A stretch of DNA of 64,000 nt from Mesorhizobium sp. B1-1-8 (GCF_006442795.2 NZ_CP083956.1:4875501-4939500); one strand, 5' to 3'. Counted from the first letter of the stretch, positions 1 to 9,277 are shown. Numbers and translations are program-made. Notes: generated by a model from the sequence alone, not told the origin.

Positions 1-402
1 AATGCGGGCATAGATCTCGAATCGACGGGCATCGAGAACATCTATCTTCGCGGCTATATGCTGGGGATGAGTCGGCGCGAAATCGCTGCCAAGCTCGACG
101 ATATCGCTGAATTCACCGAACTCGGCGAGTTCCTGGCCCTCCCAATGCGAACCTATTCGGCCGGTATGTTCGCGCGACTCGCCTTCGCAATCTCGACCGC
201 CGTTCATAATGACATCCTGCTGATCGACGAAGGAATCGGTGCCGGCGACGCCGCCTTCCAGAAAAAGGCTCAGCGGCGGATTGAAGGGCTCTTCGATCGC
301 ACACCGATCGTCATCCTGGCGAGCCACTCCGAAGGGCTGATCTCGGAATTCTGCAATCGCCGCATCGAGATGGAGCACGGCGTGTTGAAGTCGGCAGCGT
401 AG
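1..402 (+). CDS. ABC transporter ATP-binding protein, polysaccharide/O-antigen export type (3' part)
   Basis: The reading frame is open to the left edge, so the Walker A half lies outside the window. What remains shows the ABC signature (TYSAGM, in place of LSGGQ), the Walker B segment (ILLIDEGIGAGD) and the switch His (ASHSEG). This arrangement is typical of Wzt/KpsT-like ATPases that power polysaccharide export across the inner membrane with a Wzm/KpsM permease. The protein stops about 30 residues after the switch His, so it lacks the C-terminal carbohydrate-binding domain of Wzt proteins that recognise capped O-antigen. A matching permease occurs at 9574-10473 on the same strand, but a 9 kb oppositely oriented block lies between. 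Whether the two are partners is inference. Confidence 0.85.
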   Translation, partial: NAGIDLESTGIENIYLRGYMLGMSRREIAAKLDDIAEFTELGEFLALPMRTYSAGMFARLAFAISTAVHNDILLIDEGIGAGDAAFQKKAQRRIEGLFDRTPIVILASHSEGLISEFCNRRIEMEHGVLKSAA

Positions 403-441
403 AGCAGCTTGCGACTGCCCAACGAGTCCAACCGCCTCCGC

Positions 442-1284
442 TCACAATAGACCATGAGCCCGTAGTTTTTCCGGGATGCCCCAGAATGCCATTGGTTCAT
501 AGTCGGGATAGGAATAATGTCCGAAATTGAAGCGGATGTCGCTTTTGCGGTCCATCCGCCACTGCTCGACCAGCCGCCGAATTGAAACCGGCTGACCGCT
601 GGAGCAATTGATTATCCCGGCGCAGGACGGCGTATCGAGGAGGCCTGCTACGATCCGTCCGATCTCAGGGGCGGGCAGGTAGTCGCGAAGCTGTTCTCCG
701 CCGGACATGTCGAAGCTGGCGTCGCCTCGATCGATGGCGGCATCGAGTTGCGCCAGTAAGCTGCGCGGGTTCTGCCCCTGACCAAATGTATAGAACAGCC
801 GGACCCACTGGACCACGAATCCTCGCTCAAGGGCCAGATATTCCAAGGACTTCCGCAATGTATCCTTTGCCAATCCGTAGGGGGTAGATGGAAATGTCCG
901 GTCATCTTCTCTTAGCGGGCCGTTCTGTACTCCATACTCAAGACAGGTGCCGGTGACCAGAATCTGCGAGACCCCTTCCGCTGCAACTGCGGAGAGGAAT
1001 TTGAGGTCGGCGCCAAGGTTTGTCGTTAGGTGGAAGCTCCCCTGGTAATTAGGCAGGCCAGACCAGGCCAGGTGGATGATCCGCTGGCATTCGCGCGACC
1101 GCGCTACGGCTGGACCCGGATCGGTCTGCAAGTCGCACTCGACCCAGTCGAGGCCGTCGTTGCCCAGCAACGCGCTGGCCCGACGGGCATCCCGCACCAC
1201 AGCCAGGACCGGCGTGCCGGTGGCCCGCAGCGCATTCACCACATGGCGGCCGATGAAACCAGTTGCTCCGGTCAGCAGGATCAT
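442..1284 (-). CDS. NAD(P)-dependent SDR sugar epimerase/reductase
   Basis: Extended SDR protein of about 280 residues. It starts directly with a Rossmann nucleotide-binding loop (TGATGFIGRH) and carries the catalytic Tyr-x3-Lys as TPYGLAKD. I chose the ATG at 1284 because it overlaps the TGA of the upstream methyltransferase gene (ATGA); a longer upstream frame adds only non-family residues. It is the last gene of the CDP-sugar cassette. The family acts on nucleotide sugars as 4-epimerase, 4-ketoreductase or dehydratase. From its place in the cassette I infer 4-keto reduction (or epimerisation) as the final step of a CDP-6-deoxyhexose pathway. The exact stereochemistry cannot be read from sequence. 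Confidence 0.85.
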   Translation of the reverse strand: MILLTGATGFIGRHVVNALRATGTPVLAVVRDARRASALLGNDGLDWVECDLQTDPGPAVARSRECQRIIHLAWSGLPNYQGSFHLTTNLGADLKFLSAVAAEGVSQILVTGTCLEYGVQNGPLREDDRTFPSTPYGLAKDTLRKSLEYLALERGFVVQWVRLFYTFGQGQNPRSLLAQLDAAIDRGDASFDMSGGEQLRDYLPAPEIGRIVAGLLDTPSCAGIINCSSGQPVSIRRLVEQWRMDRKSDIRFNFGHYSYPDYEPMAFWGIPEKLRAHGLL

Positions 1285-2513
1285 GGCTGGAGGACTTGCA
1301 GGCCCGGTACGGCAACGACGAACCGGCATCCCCATCTCGACACCAAGGGCCCCTCCTGGCCGACGACTTCTTCGGCAATATTCCAGGGAAGGATCACCAG
1401 ATAGTCGGGCTTGATCTCGCTGATCCGCTCAACAGGCAGGATGGGAAGGTGGCTGCCGGGCATCAATTTGCCCTGCTTGGAGGGGGCTCTGTCGAATACG
1501 CACGCGATCAGATCGGTCTTGACGCCGGCGTAGTTCATCAGCGTGTTTCCTTTTGCGGCCGCGCCATAACAGGCCACCGTCTTCCGGCCGGCCTCGCAAT
1601 CGAGCAGAAAGCGCAGGAAGTCGTTTTTGACCTTGTCGGCTCGTGACTGGAACGAGGTGTAGGTCTCAACCTTCGTCAGCCCGAAGGCCTTCTCGCGCTC
1701 GATCATGTCATTGACGTTGGAGGCTGTCGGCCGCGGGTCGTCATCGTGGCAGCCATAGATGCGCAGGCTGCCGCCGTGAGTGGACAGTTCTTCCACATCG
1801 AAGATGCGCAGTCCGCAGGCGGCGAACACCTTGGCGACCGCGATCAAGGACAGATAGGAGAAGTGCTCGTGATATACCGTATCGAACTGATTGTGCATGA
1901 TAAGCCGCAAAAGGTGCGGAAACTCGAGATTGATCGTCCCCCCTTGCGCCAGGGCGATCCTAAGCCCATTCGTGAAATCATTGATGTCCGGCACGTGCGC
2001 ATAGACGTTGTTGCCGCAGATCAGCTGCGCCTGGCGTCGGTCGGCGACGATGGTTCGGGCGGTATCCGCACCGAAAAATTCCCGAACGACCGGTATGCCC
2101 AGAAGCTCGGCCGCCGCCGCAGTGCTGTCGGTAGGCTCGACGCCCAGGCAGGGTATGCCGGCATCGACGAAGTTCCTGAGCAGGTAGCCGTCATTGGAAG
2201 CGACTTCGATGACGAAGGATTTGTCGTCGAGAGCCAACGACTGAATGACCTTGCGGGCGTAGGTTCTGGCATGGTCCAGCCAGCCCCTGGAGGCTGAAGA
2301 AAAATAGGCATATTCGCCGTTGAACAGCATGGACGCATCCGCGTAATCCTCGGTCTGCACCAGCCAGCAGTTGTCGCAAACCCTAATTCTGAGCGGCAAC
2401 GTGATCTCGTGCGCCATGAGCTGGTCGCGGTGCAAATACGCGTTGGATGGCGGTGCGAATCCCAAGTCCAGGAACTTGTGTTTCAGCTCGGCTTTGCAAT
2501 GCCGACAAATCAT
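1281..2513 (-). CDS. Nucleotide-sugar C-methyltransferase (TylC3/NovU-like)
   Basis: About 410 residues with the three-part layout of sugar C-methyltransferases. An N-terminal zinc-type motif has Cys pairs CRHC at residues 3-6 and CDNC near residue 53. The SAM-binding core contains EVASNDGYLL and the family motif YHEHFSYLS. The C-terminal Rossmann-like domain contains CYGAAAKGNTLMNY. Characterised members methylate C3 of 4-keto-6-deoxy nucleotide sugars, giving branched sugars such as mycarose or noviose precursors. The ATG at 2513 overlaps the stop of the preceding epimerase gene by 4 bp. In this CDP-glucose cassette the likely substrate is a CDP-4-keto-6-deoxyhexose; that assignment is inference. 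Confidence 0.85.
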   Translation of the reverse strand: MICRHCKAELKHKFLDLGFAPPSNAYLHRDQLMAHEITLPLRIRVCDNCWLVQTEDYADASMLFNGEYAYFSSASRGWLDHARTYARKVIQSLALDDKSFVIEVASNDGYLLRNFVDAGIPCLGVEPTDSTAAAAELLGIPVVREFFGADTARTIVADRRQAQLICGNNVYAHVPDINDFTNGLRIALAQGGTINLEFPHLLRLIMHNQFDTVYHEHFSYLSLIAVAKVFAACGLRIFDVEELSTHGGSLRIYGCHDDDPRPTASNVNDMIEREKAFGLTKVETYTSFQSRADKVKNDFLRFLLDCEAGRKTVACYGAAAKGNTLMNYAGVKTDLIACVFDRAPSKQGKLMPGSHLPILPVERISEIKPDYLVILPWNIAEEVVGQEGPLVSRWGCRFVVAVPGLQVLQP

Positions 2514-3070
2514 ATTTGCGCTCCTGCGAAATTGGGCTCGAGCCAAGGATGGCGCTGGTCGCGCGCCGAGACATCGGTCACCGGCAGAGGCCAGCTCACG
2601 TTGATCCGAGGGTCGTCATAACGAATTCCCCATTCGGACGCCGGGGCGTAAAATGCCGTGTGCAGGTACAGGAGTTCGCTGTCGGGCTCCAGCACCTGGA
2701 ATCCGTGCGCAAATCCTTCGGGTATGATGACGGCATTCTGTTCCTCCGCCGACAGCTCGACCGAATACCATTGACAAAATTGAGGTGAATGCGCCCGAAG
2801 ATCTATGGCGACGTCGAAAACACGACCTCGTAGGCACCGCACGATTTTCATTTCGGCATTTGGCGCGTTCTGGAGGTGCATTCCGCGTATCGCGCCGACG
2901 TTCGAGGTGACCGATTTGTTGATCTGGACGATGCGACGCTCGCCCAGGACCGTCGCGAGTTCACCGATGCAGAACAGGCGGGCGAAGCTGCCGCGCACAT
3001 CGCCTATCACGCTGGTTTTATAGACCGTCAGGCCTTCGATCGGCGTCGCGGAGAATTCGAGCGGCATCAT
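2510..3070 (-). CDS. dTDP-4-dehydrorhamnose 3,5-epimerase-like (RmlC family) cupin
   Basis: 186-residue RmlC-type cupin, close to the usual 180-185. Visible hallmarks are DVRGSFAR near the N-terminus, the catalytic-His segment RGMHLQ (RGLHYQ in classical RmlC) and IPEGFAHGFQ. The ATG at 3070 overlaps the stop of the dehydratase gene by 4 bp, and a second ATG follows immediately. A separate, canonical rfbC lies at 12523-13077 beside the dTDP-rhamnose genes. This copy therefore probably epimerises C3 and/or C5 of the CDP-4-keto sugar of its own operon. Exchange of the usual Tyr by Leu in RGMHLQ hints at a different substrate from classical RmlC; this is inference. Confidence 0.85.
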   Translation of the reverse strand: MMPLEFSATPIEGLTVYKTSVIGDVRGSFARLFCIGELATVLGERRIVQINKSVTSNVGAIRGMHLQNAPNAEMKIVRCLRGRVFDVAIDLRAHSPQFCQWYSVELSAEEQNAVIIPEGFAHGFQVLEPDSELLYLHTAFYAPASEWGIRYDDPRINVSWPLPVTDVSARDQRHPWLEPNFAGAQI

Positions 3071-4194
3071 GCTGCTCCGCGTGTTGCTTGTCCCGAAGGC
3101 TCCCGCGTCCAGACCGCAGCACGCTCGGTGGCGTCGCGCTCGAAGGCCTGCAACTGGCTCAAGCTCAGCACCTCCCGCTGGCCGAGAAAGCGCTCGTACC
3201 ACAGCGCCGTGGCGGCGACCCCTTCCTCGAATGTCCATATCGGGCGCCAGCCCAGATTGTGGAATGCACGGGAACTGTCGAGATGGAGCATCGTCGCCTC
3301 GTGCGGCTCCAACCGGTTCGAGTGAATCCAGGAGATGCCGGGCCAGTTGGCCTTCATGGCGAGAAGCAATTCCTCGACAGTTCGATTGCCATTGTTGTCG
3401 GGTCCGAAGTTCCAGGCGCTAGCAGCGTCCTCGTCGCCGTCCAGCAGGTGCTGGCCCAACACCAGGTAGCCGGAAAGGCATTCGAGCACGTGCTGCCACG
3501 GCCGGGTGGCGCGGGGCGAACGGATCTCGACGCTTCGGCTAGACGCGACCGCCCGCACCAAGTCCGGGATCAGCCTGTCCTCGGACCAGTCGCCGCCGCC
3601 GAAGACGTTGCCGGCCCGGGCGGATGCAATGAGCGGTGCTCCCTTTTCCCCAAAGAAGGACCGGCGGTAGCTTTGGACGACGAACTCGGCGGCGGCCTTG
3701 GAGGTGCTGTACGGATCATGTCCCCCAAGGCTGTCCGTCTCGCGGTAGCCCCATTCCCAACCACGGTTTTCGTAGCATTTGTCGGAGGTGACAACGATGG
3801 CGGCCTTGAGACTGTCGACGGCGCGGCACGCGTCCAGCACATGGACCGTGCCCATGACGTTCGTGGACCAGTTGGCAACCGGATCGCGGTAGGACTGCCG
3901 CACCAGCGGCTGCGCCGCCAGATGGAAAACAATTTCCGGCCTGGACAAGCGCACTGCCTCGGCAACCGCGTCGCCATCCCGAACATCAATGGCCCGTGAG
4001 TCGATATCGATATCGAGGGTTTCCCAGTGATTGGGCGTCGTTGCCGGCGGTAAGGCCAGGGCCGTAACTTCGGCACCCAATCGCGTCAGCCACAGCGCCA
4101 GCCAACTTCCCTTGAAGCCGGTATGGCCCGTGAGCAAGACCTTGCGTCCGTGGTAGACACCGCCGAACAATTGCTTCAACTCCAGGTCTTCCAT
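3067..4194 (-). CDS. rfbG: CDP-glucose 4,6-dehydratase
   Basis: 375-residue SDR enzyme that converts CDP-glucose to CDP-4-keto-6-deoxyglucose, the entry point to CDP-linked deoxy sugars. Seen are the NAD-binding loop [13 protein letters not shown], the family-typical [19 protein letters not shown] segment and the catalytic DPYSTSK (Tyr-x3-Lys). The ATG at 4194 gives the usual RfbG N-terminus and overlaps the end of rfbF by 19 bp. The rfbF-rfbG pair is the standard combination found in O-antigen clusters. In this locus it feeds an epimerase, a C-methyltransferase and an SDR enzyme rather than the E1/E3 dideoxy genes. Confidence 0.93.
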   Translation of the reverse strand: MEDLELKQLFGGVYHGRKVLLTGHTGFKGSWLALWLTRLGAEVTALALPPATTPNHWETLDIDIDSRAIDVRDGDAVAEAVRLSRPEIVFHLAAQPLVRQSYRDPVANWSTNVMGTVHVLDACRAVDSLKAAIVVTSDKCYENRGWEWGYRETDSLGGHDPYSTSKAAAEFVVQSYRRSFFGEKGAPLIASARAGNVFGGGDWSEDRLIPDLVRAVASSRSVEIRSPRATRPWQHVLECLSGYLVLGQHLLDGDEDAASAWNFGPDNNGNRTVEELLLAMKANWPGISWIHSNRLEPHEATMLHLDSSRAFHNLGWRPIWTFEEGVAATALWYERFLGQREVLSLSQLQAFERDATERAAVWTREPSGQATRGAA

Positions 4195-4961
4195 GGTGCC
4201 TTTCCTGACTGCCAAAGTTCCTCCAGCAGAACACGATCCCGCAAAGTGTCCATTGGCTGCCAGAAGCCGCGATGCTGATAGGCCGTCAATTGGCCGTCCC
4301 TCGCCAGACGCCGCAAGGGTGCCTGCTCCCACACCGTATCGTCGCCCTCGACGTAATCGAGAACGCCTGGTTCTAGCACGAAGAATCCCCCGTTGATCCA
4401 GGCGCCGTCGCCCGCCGGCTTTTCCTGGAATTCGCTGACGGCACCATCATTGATCTTGAGAGACCCAAATCGCCCTGCCGGCTGCAAAGCCGTAACGGTG
4501 GCAAGGCGGCCGGCCTTGCGATGCGCATCGACCACGGCGGAAATGTCGACGTCGGAGACGCCGTCGCCATAAGTCAGACAGAAAGTCTCGTCTCCCAGAT
4601 ATTTGGCAACCCGCTTCAGGCGCCCGCCAGTCATCGTGGCCTCGCCGGTCTCTATCAGCGTCACCTTCCATTTCTCGGCAGTGCGATGATGAACTTCCAT
4701 GGTATTGGTTTCCATGTCGAGCGTTACATCCGAGGTATGCAGAAAGTAATTAGCAAAATATTCCTTAATATAATAGCTTTTATATCCAAGACATACTATG
4801 AAGTCATTTATGTTATGCTTTGTGTACATCTTCATGATATGCCAAAGTATTGGCTTTCCACCGATCTCAATCATCGGCTTTGGCCTCAGGTGACTCTCCT
4901 CGCTAATTCGTGAGCCGAAGCCGCCGGCGAGTAAAACAGCACGCATGTCGTCTAAATCCAT
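4176..4961 (-). CDS. rfbF: Glucose-1-phosphate cytidylyltransferase
   Basis: 261 residues. The N-terminal pyrophosphorylase signature [16 protein letters not shown] is followed by [18 protein letters not shown], and [11 protein letters not shown] supplies the metal/nucleotide-binding Asp. These together are diagnostic of RfbF, which makes CDP-glucose from CTP and glucose-1-phosphate. The start is ATG 4961 with a GAAGA-like ribosome site; ATG 4946 (MRAVLLAGG) is an equally plausible start. It is the first gene of the five-gene cassette running down to 442. The coding segment about 4736-4870 is conspicuously AT-rich compared with its neighbours, a sign of transfer. Confidence 0.92.
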   Translation of the reverse strand: MDLDDMRAVLLAGGFGSRISEESHLRPKPMIEIGGKPILWHIMKMYTKHNINDFIVCLGYKSYYIKEYFANYFLHTSDVTLDMETNTMEVHHRTAEKWKVTLIETGEATMTGGRLKRVAKYLGDETFCLTYGDGVSDVDISAVVDAHRKAGRLATVTALQPAGRFGSLKINDGAVSEFQEKPAGDGAWINGGFFVLEPGVLDYVEGDDTVWEQAPLRRLARDGQLTAYQHRGFWQPMDTLRDRVLLEELWQSGKAPWKTWS

Positions 4962-4999
4962 TCTTCGTGAGCTGAGAGGAGCGCTTTTCCGCTAACTTG

Positions 5000-5848
5000 T
5001 CATTCCGCCGCGCCTTGTCCGACCAAAGACGCGCTTGTTGGGATCTGCAGAGCCTTCTCCAGTTCTCCGAGGTCGGAGGAATAGTTCTCCTCCCGCACAA
5101 AACGGCCCCAGGTTTGTTGAACTAAAAACTCTTTCTCCAGCCAAGTGGAACTTTCATAGGCGCGGGTCATATTGTCGGCGACCAGGAGGTTTTCTTGCAG
5201 GCCCTGTCGAAAGGTCCCGCTGAACGGCCACCATTCGGGCGGGAAAGCTCTGCCGTTGCGGCCGACAAGCACCACGCGCTTACCACGCTTCAGAACCAGG
5301 CGCGTAAGGCTCCTGCGCCCGCTTTCAAACCGGTACGCATCGCGCTTGCTCGAAATATCGACACCTTCGACAATGCTGCAAAACGTCATCCTTTCAATGG
5401 CGAAGGCGTTTGAGCGAACATGAACATTGGGAAATTTGAGGAAGTGGCGACTGAGCGGACGCAGGCTCTCGTAGGAGCCGGTTGCGCCAACCAGACCGAC
5501 GTCGGCGGCCGAAAGGTGGACCATGAACTTGGCCAGCCACCGATGCCCGAGTATTTCACTGTGGGTGTTGAAGAAGCATAAATGATCCTCCTTCACCAGT
5601 CGTGCGGCGGCTGCGTAGGCTCCTATATCGAATCCATCGTCGGGGAGATGGATGATTTCAAATGCCTGCTCGGCAAAAAGTGCCCGTGCCTGGGCGAGAC
5701 TGGCAGCGTCCGGAAACCCTTTGAGGATGACAAAGGGCAGGTGGGCGGCGCCGGAATCATGGCTGCGGTATGAGGCAAGAAAGGTGTCGGCGGCCGATCG
5801 CCACCACCCGTCCGCGCCCCGGACCAAGTATATTACTGCGACCGACAA
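5000..5848 (-). CDS. Putative glycosyltransferase, family unassigned
   Basis: 282 residues, no signal peptide or membrane helix. The start (VAVIYLVRGADGWWRS) and the acidic segment DDGFDIGAYAAAAR followed by HLCFFNTHSEILGHRWL resemble GT-A type transferases that act late in O-antigen or rhamnan synthesis, where an Asp-rich loop binds the sugar nucleotide. No DXD motif is unambiguous, so function is assigned only at superfamily level and mainly from position. It lies 21 bp downstream of the giant methyltransferase/GT2 gene and just upstream of rfbF on the same strand, so it is probably co-transcribed with both. Confidence 0.7.
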   Translation of the reverse strand: MSVAVIYLVRGADGWWRSAADTFLASYRSHDSGAAHLPFVILKGFPDAASLAQARALFAEQAFEIIHLPDDGFDIGAYAAAARLVKEDHLCFFNTHSEILGHRWLAKFMVHLSAADVGLVGATGSYESLRPLSRHFLKFPNVHVRSNAFAIERMTFCSIVEGVDISSKRDAYRFESGRRSLTRLVLKRGKRVVLVGRNGRAFPPEWWPFSGTFRQGLQENLLVADNMTRAYESSTWLEKEFLVQQTWGRFVREENYSSDLGELEKALQIPTSASLVGQGAAE

Positions 5849-5869
5849 GGTGTAACGCCCTGCAACACG

Positions 5870-8800
5870 TTAAAGCATACGCTGCTTGAAGGATGGCTGG
5901 AAGGTGGGAGGATTCACCGACAGGAACCGCTCGTTATAGAATGAATCCTGCGTCAACACCTTTGCCCATCGCCTGCGAAAGTACTCCAGTTCGTTGGGAT
6001 CGGCGAATGCCTCGCGCGACATGGACTCCATGTGCGTCAGCGAAGCCTGTGGCGCGTAAACCGTGCGAAAACCGAGTTGGCGCACTTTGAGGCAATAGTC
6101 GACATCGTTAAAGCTTACCGCCAATGCCTCAGTGTAACCGCCAACCTGCCGGAACAAACCGGCTCGCGTCATCATGCACGCCCCGGTCACGGCAAGGTAG
6201 TTCCGGGCTCCGCAGGTGCTGAAGAAATAACCTGCCTCGTCGCCAGCATAACCACGGCGAACGTGATCTGGATTGCTGTAGTTGTGCACGACGCCGACGT
6301 GCTGAGTCAATCCGTTCGGGTAAAGCAGACGCGCGCCAACGACACCAACGCCCGGTTTTGCAAGCTGGTCGAGCATTCGTTCGATCCAGTCTTCATTGAT
6401 GATCTCGATATCGTCATTAAGCAGCAGCAGGAACTCGCCGCTTGCTTTCGAAGATCCTAAATTAAGCTTCTCCGCGACGTTGAATACGGGATTGGAATAG
6501 GTGACCCGGATGCATCCGGCAGCGTCGAGTGCTGCGATCTGCCCCGGCGTCAGGTCACCGTTGTCAACGACCACGATCTCGAGATTGGGATAGCTCGACA
6601 GATGCCTGATTTGCCGGACCACATGCATAATGAGGTCGATTTCACGCGCGCCGACGCGGACCGTGCGGCCTGCCGTTGGAATAATGATGGAAACAAGCGG
6701 AAAATTGTCCCGGTGAAGTTCGGTCAGATAGCAGCCGTCATATTTCGGGTGCGGCCGGACAACTCCCGGCCGCCCGGTGCGGGCTAAACGTCCAGTGAGA
6801 GCCTCCGCATCCGCCGCTTGCTTCCGGGTAGGGTCGGCGGGGGGTACCGCCTTGTCGGTTCTCATCAACACCTTGGAAATGTGCTTTACCTCGACATTTC
6901 CCTCGGTAAATCGCAGATTGAGGTCATAGCCAGTAGCGAGCGTTTCCAACACCGATGCAGCCCGGGCCTTGCGGTAACATGCGGCCCGCCCGATGTAGTC
7001 GGTGGCCTCAAGGTAATCGGGACTCCAGTCCGGTTTGTAAAAAATCGGTGCGTCCTCGGCCGGTTCGCTCGAGGCCCGCTGTTCGTCACAATAGATTAGG
7101 TCGAGGCTCGGCGTGTGGTTCAGCGCCGACGCGAAGTGGTACAATCCACTTTCAGACAGTTCATCTCCCGGTCGCATCAGCACGAAAAAGTCCCCTGGCA
7201 AATCGGAGACATTAAGCGACGCCACACGCGCAACACCCGTGGGAAGTGCGCCGGCGGCCTCATTCCCACCCCAGATCAGGATGTCTGAAGCCTGGTAGAT
7301 CTGGTTTGCCAGCGATTTCAGCGTTTCATCAAGACCCTGCTCGCCATCACGTGCATCTATAACCACCGAGAACAGCGGCCGCTCAAGCATCGTGCGGATG
7401 TCGCGCCGAAACTCGTTGTTCTCGGCGCGCTCGTGCTGCAGGAGCACCCGGCGCCATTCCACTTCGCCGGTCGGCGAATCGATTGACTTGCGCCTTCCAG
7501 GAACCCTGAGGACCAAACTGCGGCTTACGCGGACCCAGTGGCCGTCTTCCAGCTGAAGTTCAATCACCAGCCTATGAAGTCCAAACCCGACCGCCCGTTC
7601 CGCAGCGAAGCCGCAGGCAATATTCGATTTCAAAGTCGCCTCGAATGCGCGGACCACATCGGGCCGGATTTTCGACACGGCCTTGACCGGTTGGCCTGCG
7701 ATCGTAACGCGAACCGGCAGCGACTTCTGTGCATTGGCGTCGAACGCCCAGCCCGACACATGTGCCTGCGTGTCTCGCAGCAACGAAAGCCGCCAGATCG
7801 GCTCGTCGATATGAAAATAAACCTCTTGCGCAGCCAGCCTTCGCGTCATCGTCGAGGGGTCAAGACAGGCCAGCCTGCCGACCAGTCTCTTGGAGGCAAA
7901 ATAGCGTCTTGCAACAAAGCGGAGCGGCCAGGCGGCCGCCGGCGACAATCCGGTCGCCTCTTGCACGCGGGCGCGGTATTCCGCGTCGGTGTCAATATTC
8001 AACAGGATATCTTCGACGCCGCGCCAGCCGCCGCGCCGAAACGCGGTCAAACCTGCACGGGAAATATGCATTGCCGGCCGCACGAGGGGGATGGCACGAC
8101 CGATTTGGCGAACAGCTGCGCCGACCGCCCGCAGCGGCTTGGTCAATCGCCAGCTTCTGGATTTCTTGAGCGCTGCGAGGGCCGAAACGGTAGCTGCCAG
8201 CTTTTGCTGCTCGTCCGCAAGCTGTGATTGCAGCCTCATGCGCTTAGGCGCCTCATCTGCAGCAGCCTTTTCCAGCCGCATGATTTCGCTCAGCCGCCAG
8301 TTGCTGACTTTTTCAATCGCCGCTGTCGCCGCAACGCCGGCTTCAACTTGCTGCCGCACCTCCTCCTTCAGCCGCTCGATTTCCGCAAGCCGCTCCATAA
8401 GTTCCTCAGCGGGCGGGTGGTCGCGCATCGACCACGCATTGGTCGATTGGTCGAAGATAATCGTCGCCTGAATCAGACTGCGGTCGACCGGCTGAACACT
8501 CGATTCACTGCCACTGATAATCCTTCTGCCAATCTGGTTTTCCAGGGCCTTTCGCTTGCGGACAATGCACATCGAATTGGTAAATTCGATCGAATAGATC
8601 TGGGACAGATCCGGATCGTCTATGTCCGATGAACAATGATTTAAAATTCCCGCAAGGATAGATTTCCTGTCTCGACCAATTCCCCAGTGCTGGTGATTTA
8701 TGCAATCGGATAAGTACTTGAAAAAAGTCATTGGCGAATATGGGTAAAAAAGGCCGCCTTCAAACTGCTCCCAATAGCTGCAATGCAGATCTTCTACAAT

Positions 8801-9277
8801 GTAGATACCGCCGTCCGTGAGGCGTGGAAAATACAAACAAAACGATTTAACAATGTCGCGCGACCGATGCGAGCCGTCATCAATGATCACGTCAAATGTC
8901 GGCGAGAGGTCAAATATCCGTGCTGCGGTCTTTTGATCTGTCGAGTCGCCAACAACGATCCGTATCCGGGGATCATCGTACACGAGCTCGCCGCAGGCGG
9001 CGTCGATATCAGTGCCTATGATTGCTTCGGCACGGGGGAGAAAACTGGCCCATACTTCCAGCGAACCGCCGTTCTGGACACCTATCTCCAGGAGAGATAT
9101 CCGCTCCTCCCGAACGGGTTGCAGAATATCTTGATAGACCGGCAGGTAGTGATCCCATTTGTCAGCAGTTTTGCCAACCTTCCGCTCAAACAATTCCCTA
9201 ACGCTCAGCGATTCCAATAATGCTTTCGAATTGTTGTCCGCCTGCAACTGTTCACTGCCTTCCACCAAGCCCCACAC
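5870..9277 (-). CDS. Three-part fusion: SAM methyltransferase, coiled coil, two GT2 glycosyltransferase modules
   Basis: 1135 residues. Residues about 35-200 form a class I methyltransferase of the cephalosporin-hydroxylase-like type (DKWDHYLPVYQ, LLEIGVQNGGSLEVW, VIIDDGSHRSRD). Residues about 290-385 are Glu/Lys/Ala-rich heptads ending in SWRLTKPLR, a linker often seen in rhizobial glycosyltransferases. Residues about 640-830 look like a degenerate GT2 (LIYCDEQ, FYKPDWSPDYL). Residues about 860-1135 are a complete GT2 with VSIIIPTAGR, EIVVVDNGD, LLLNDDIE and the acceptor-side GGYTEALAVSFNDVDYC. The start is a GTG at 9277 and is uncertain. A combined glycan-chain extender and methyl-capping enzyme is plausible but inferred. 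Confidence 0.85.
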   Translation of the reverse strand: MWGLVEGSEQLQADNNSKALLESLSVRELFERKVGKTADKWDHYLPVYQDILQPVREERISLLEIGVQNGGSLEVWASFLPRAEAIIGTDIDAACGELVYDDPRIRIVVGDSTDQKTAARIFDLSPTFDVIIDDGSHRSRDIVKSFCLYFPRLTDGGIYIVEDLHCSYWEQFEGGLFYPYSPMTFFKYLSDCINHQHWGIGRDRKSILAGILNHCSSDIDDPDLSQIYSIEFTNSMCIVRKRKALENQIGRRIISGSESSVQPVDRSLIQATIIFDQSTNAWSMRDHPPAEELMERLAEIERLKEEVRQQVEAGVAATAAIEKVSNWRLSEIMRLEKAAADEAPKRMRLQSQLADEQQKLAATVSALAALKKSRSWRLTKPLRAVGAAVRQIGRAIPLVRPAMHISRAGLTAFRRGGWRGVEDILLNIDTDAEYRARVQEATGLSPAAAWPLRFVARRYFASKRLVGRLACLDPSTMTRRLAAQEVYFHIDEPIWRLSLLRDTQAHVSGWAFDANAQKSLPVRVTIAGQPVKAVSKIRPDVVRAFEATLKSNIACGFAAERAVGFGLHRLVIELQLEDGHWVRVSRSLVLRVPGRRKSIDSPTGEVEWRRVLLQHERAENNEFRRDIRTMLERPLFSVVIDARDGEQGLDETLKSLANQIYQASDILIWGGNEAAGALPTGVARVASLNVSDLPGDFFVLMRPGDELSESGLYHFASALNHTPSLDLIYCDEQRASSEPAEDAPIFYKPDWSPDYLEATDYIGRAACYRKARAASVLETLATGYDLNLRFTEGNVEVKHISKVLMRTDKAVPPADPTRKQAADAEALTGRLARTGRPGVVRPHPKYDGCYLTELHRDNFPLVSIIIPTAGRTVRVGAREIDLIMHVVRQIRHLSSYPNLEIVVVDNGDLTPGQIAALDAAGCIRVTYSNPVFNVAEKLNLGSSKASGEFLLLLNDDIEIINEDWIERMLDQLAKPGVGVVGARLLYPNGLTQHVGVVHNYSNPDHVRRGYAGDEAGYFFSTCGARNYLAVTGACMMTRAGLFRQVGGYTEALAVSFNDVDYCLKVRQLGFRTVYAPQASLTHMESMSREAFADPNELEYFRRRWAKVLTQDSFYNERFLSVNPPTFQPSFKQRML

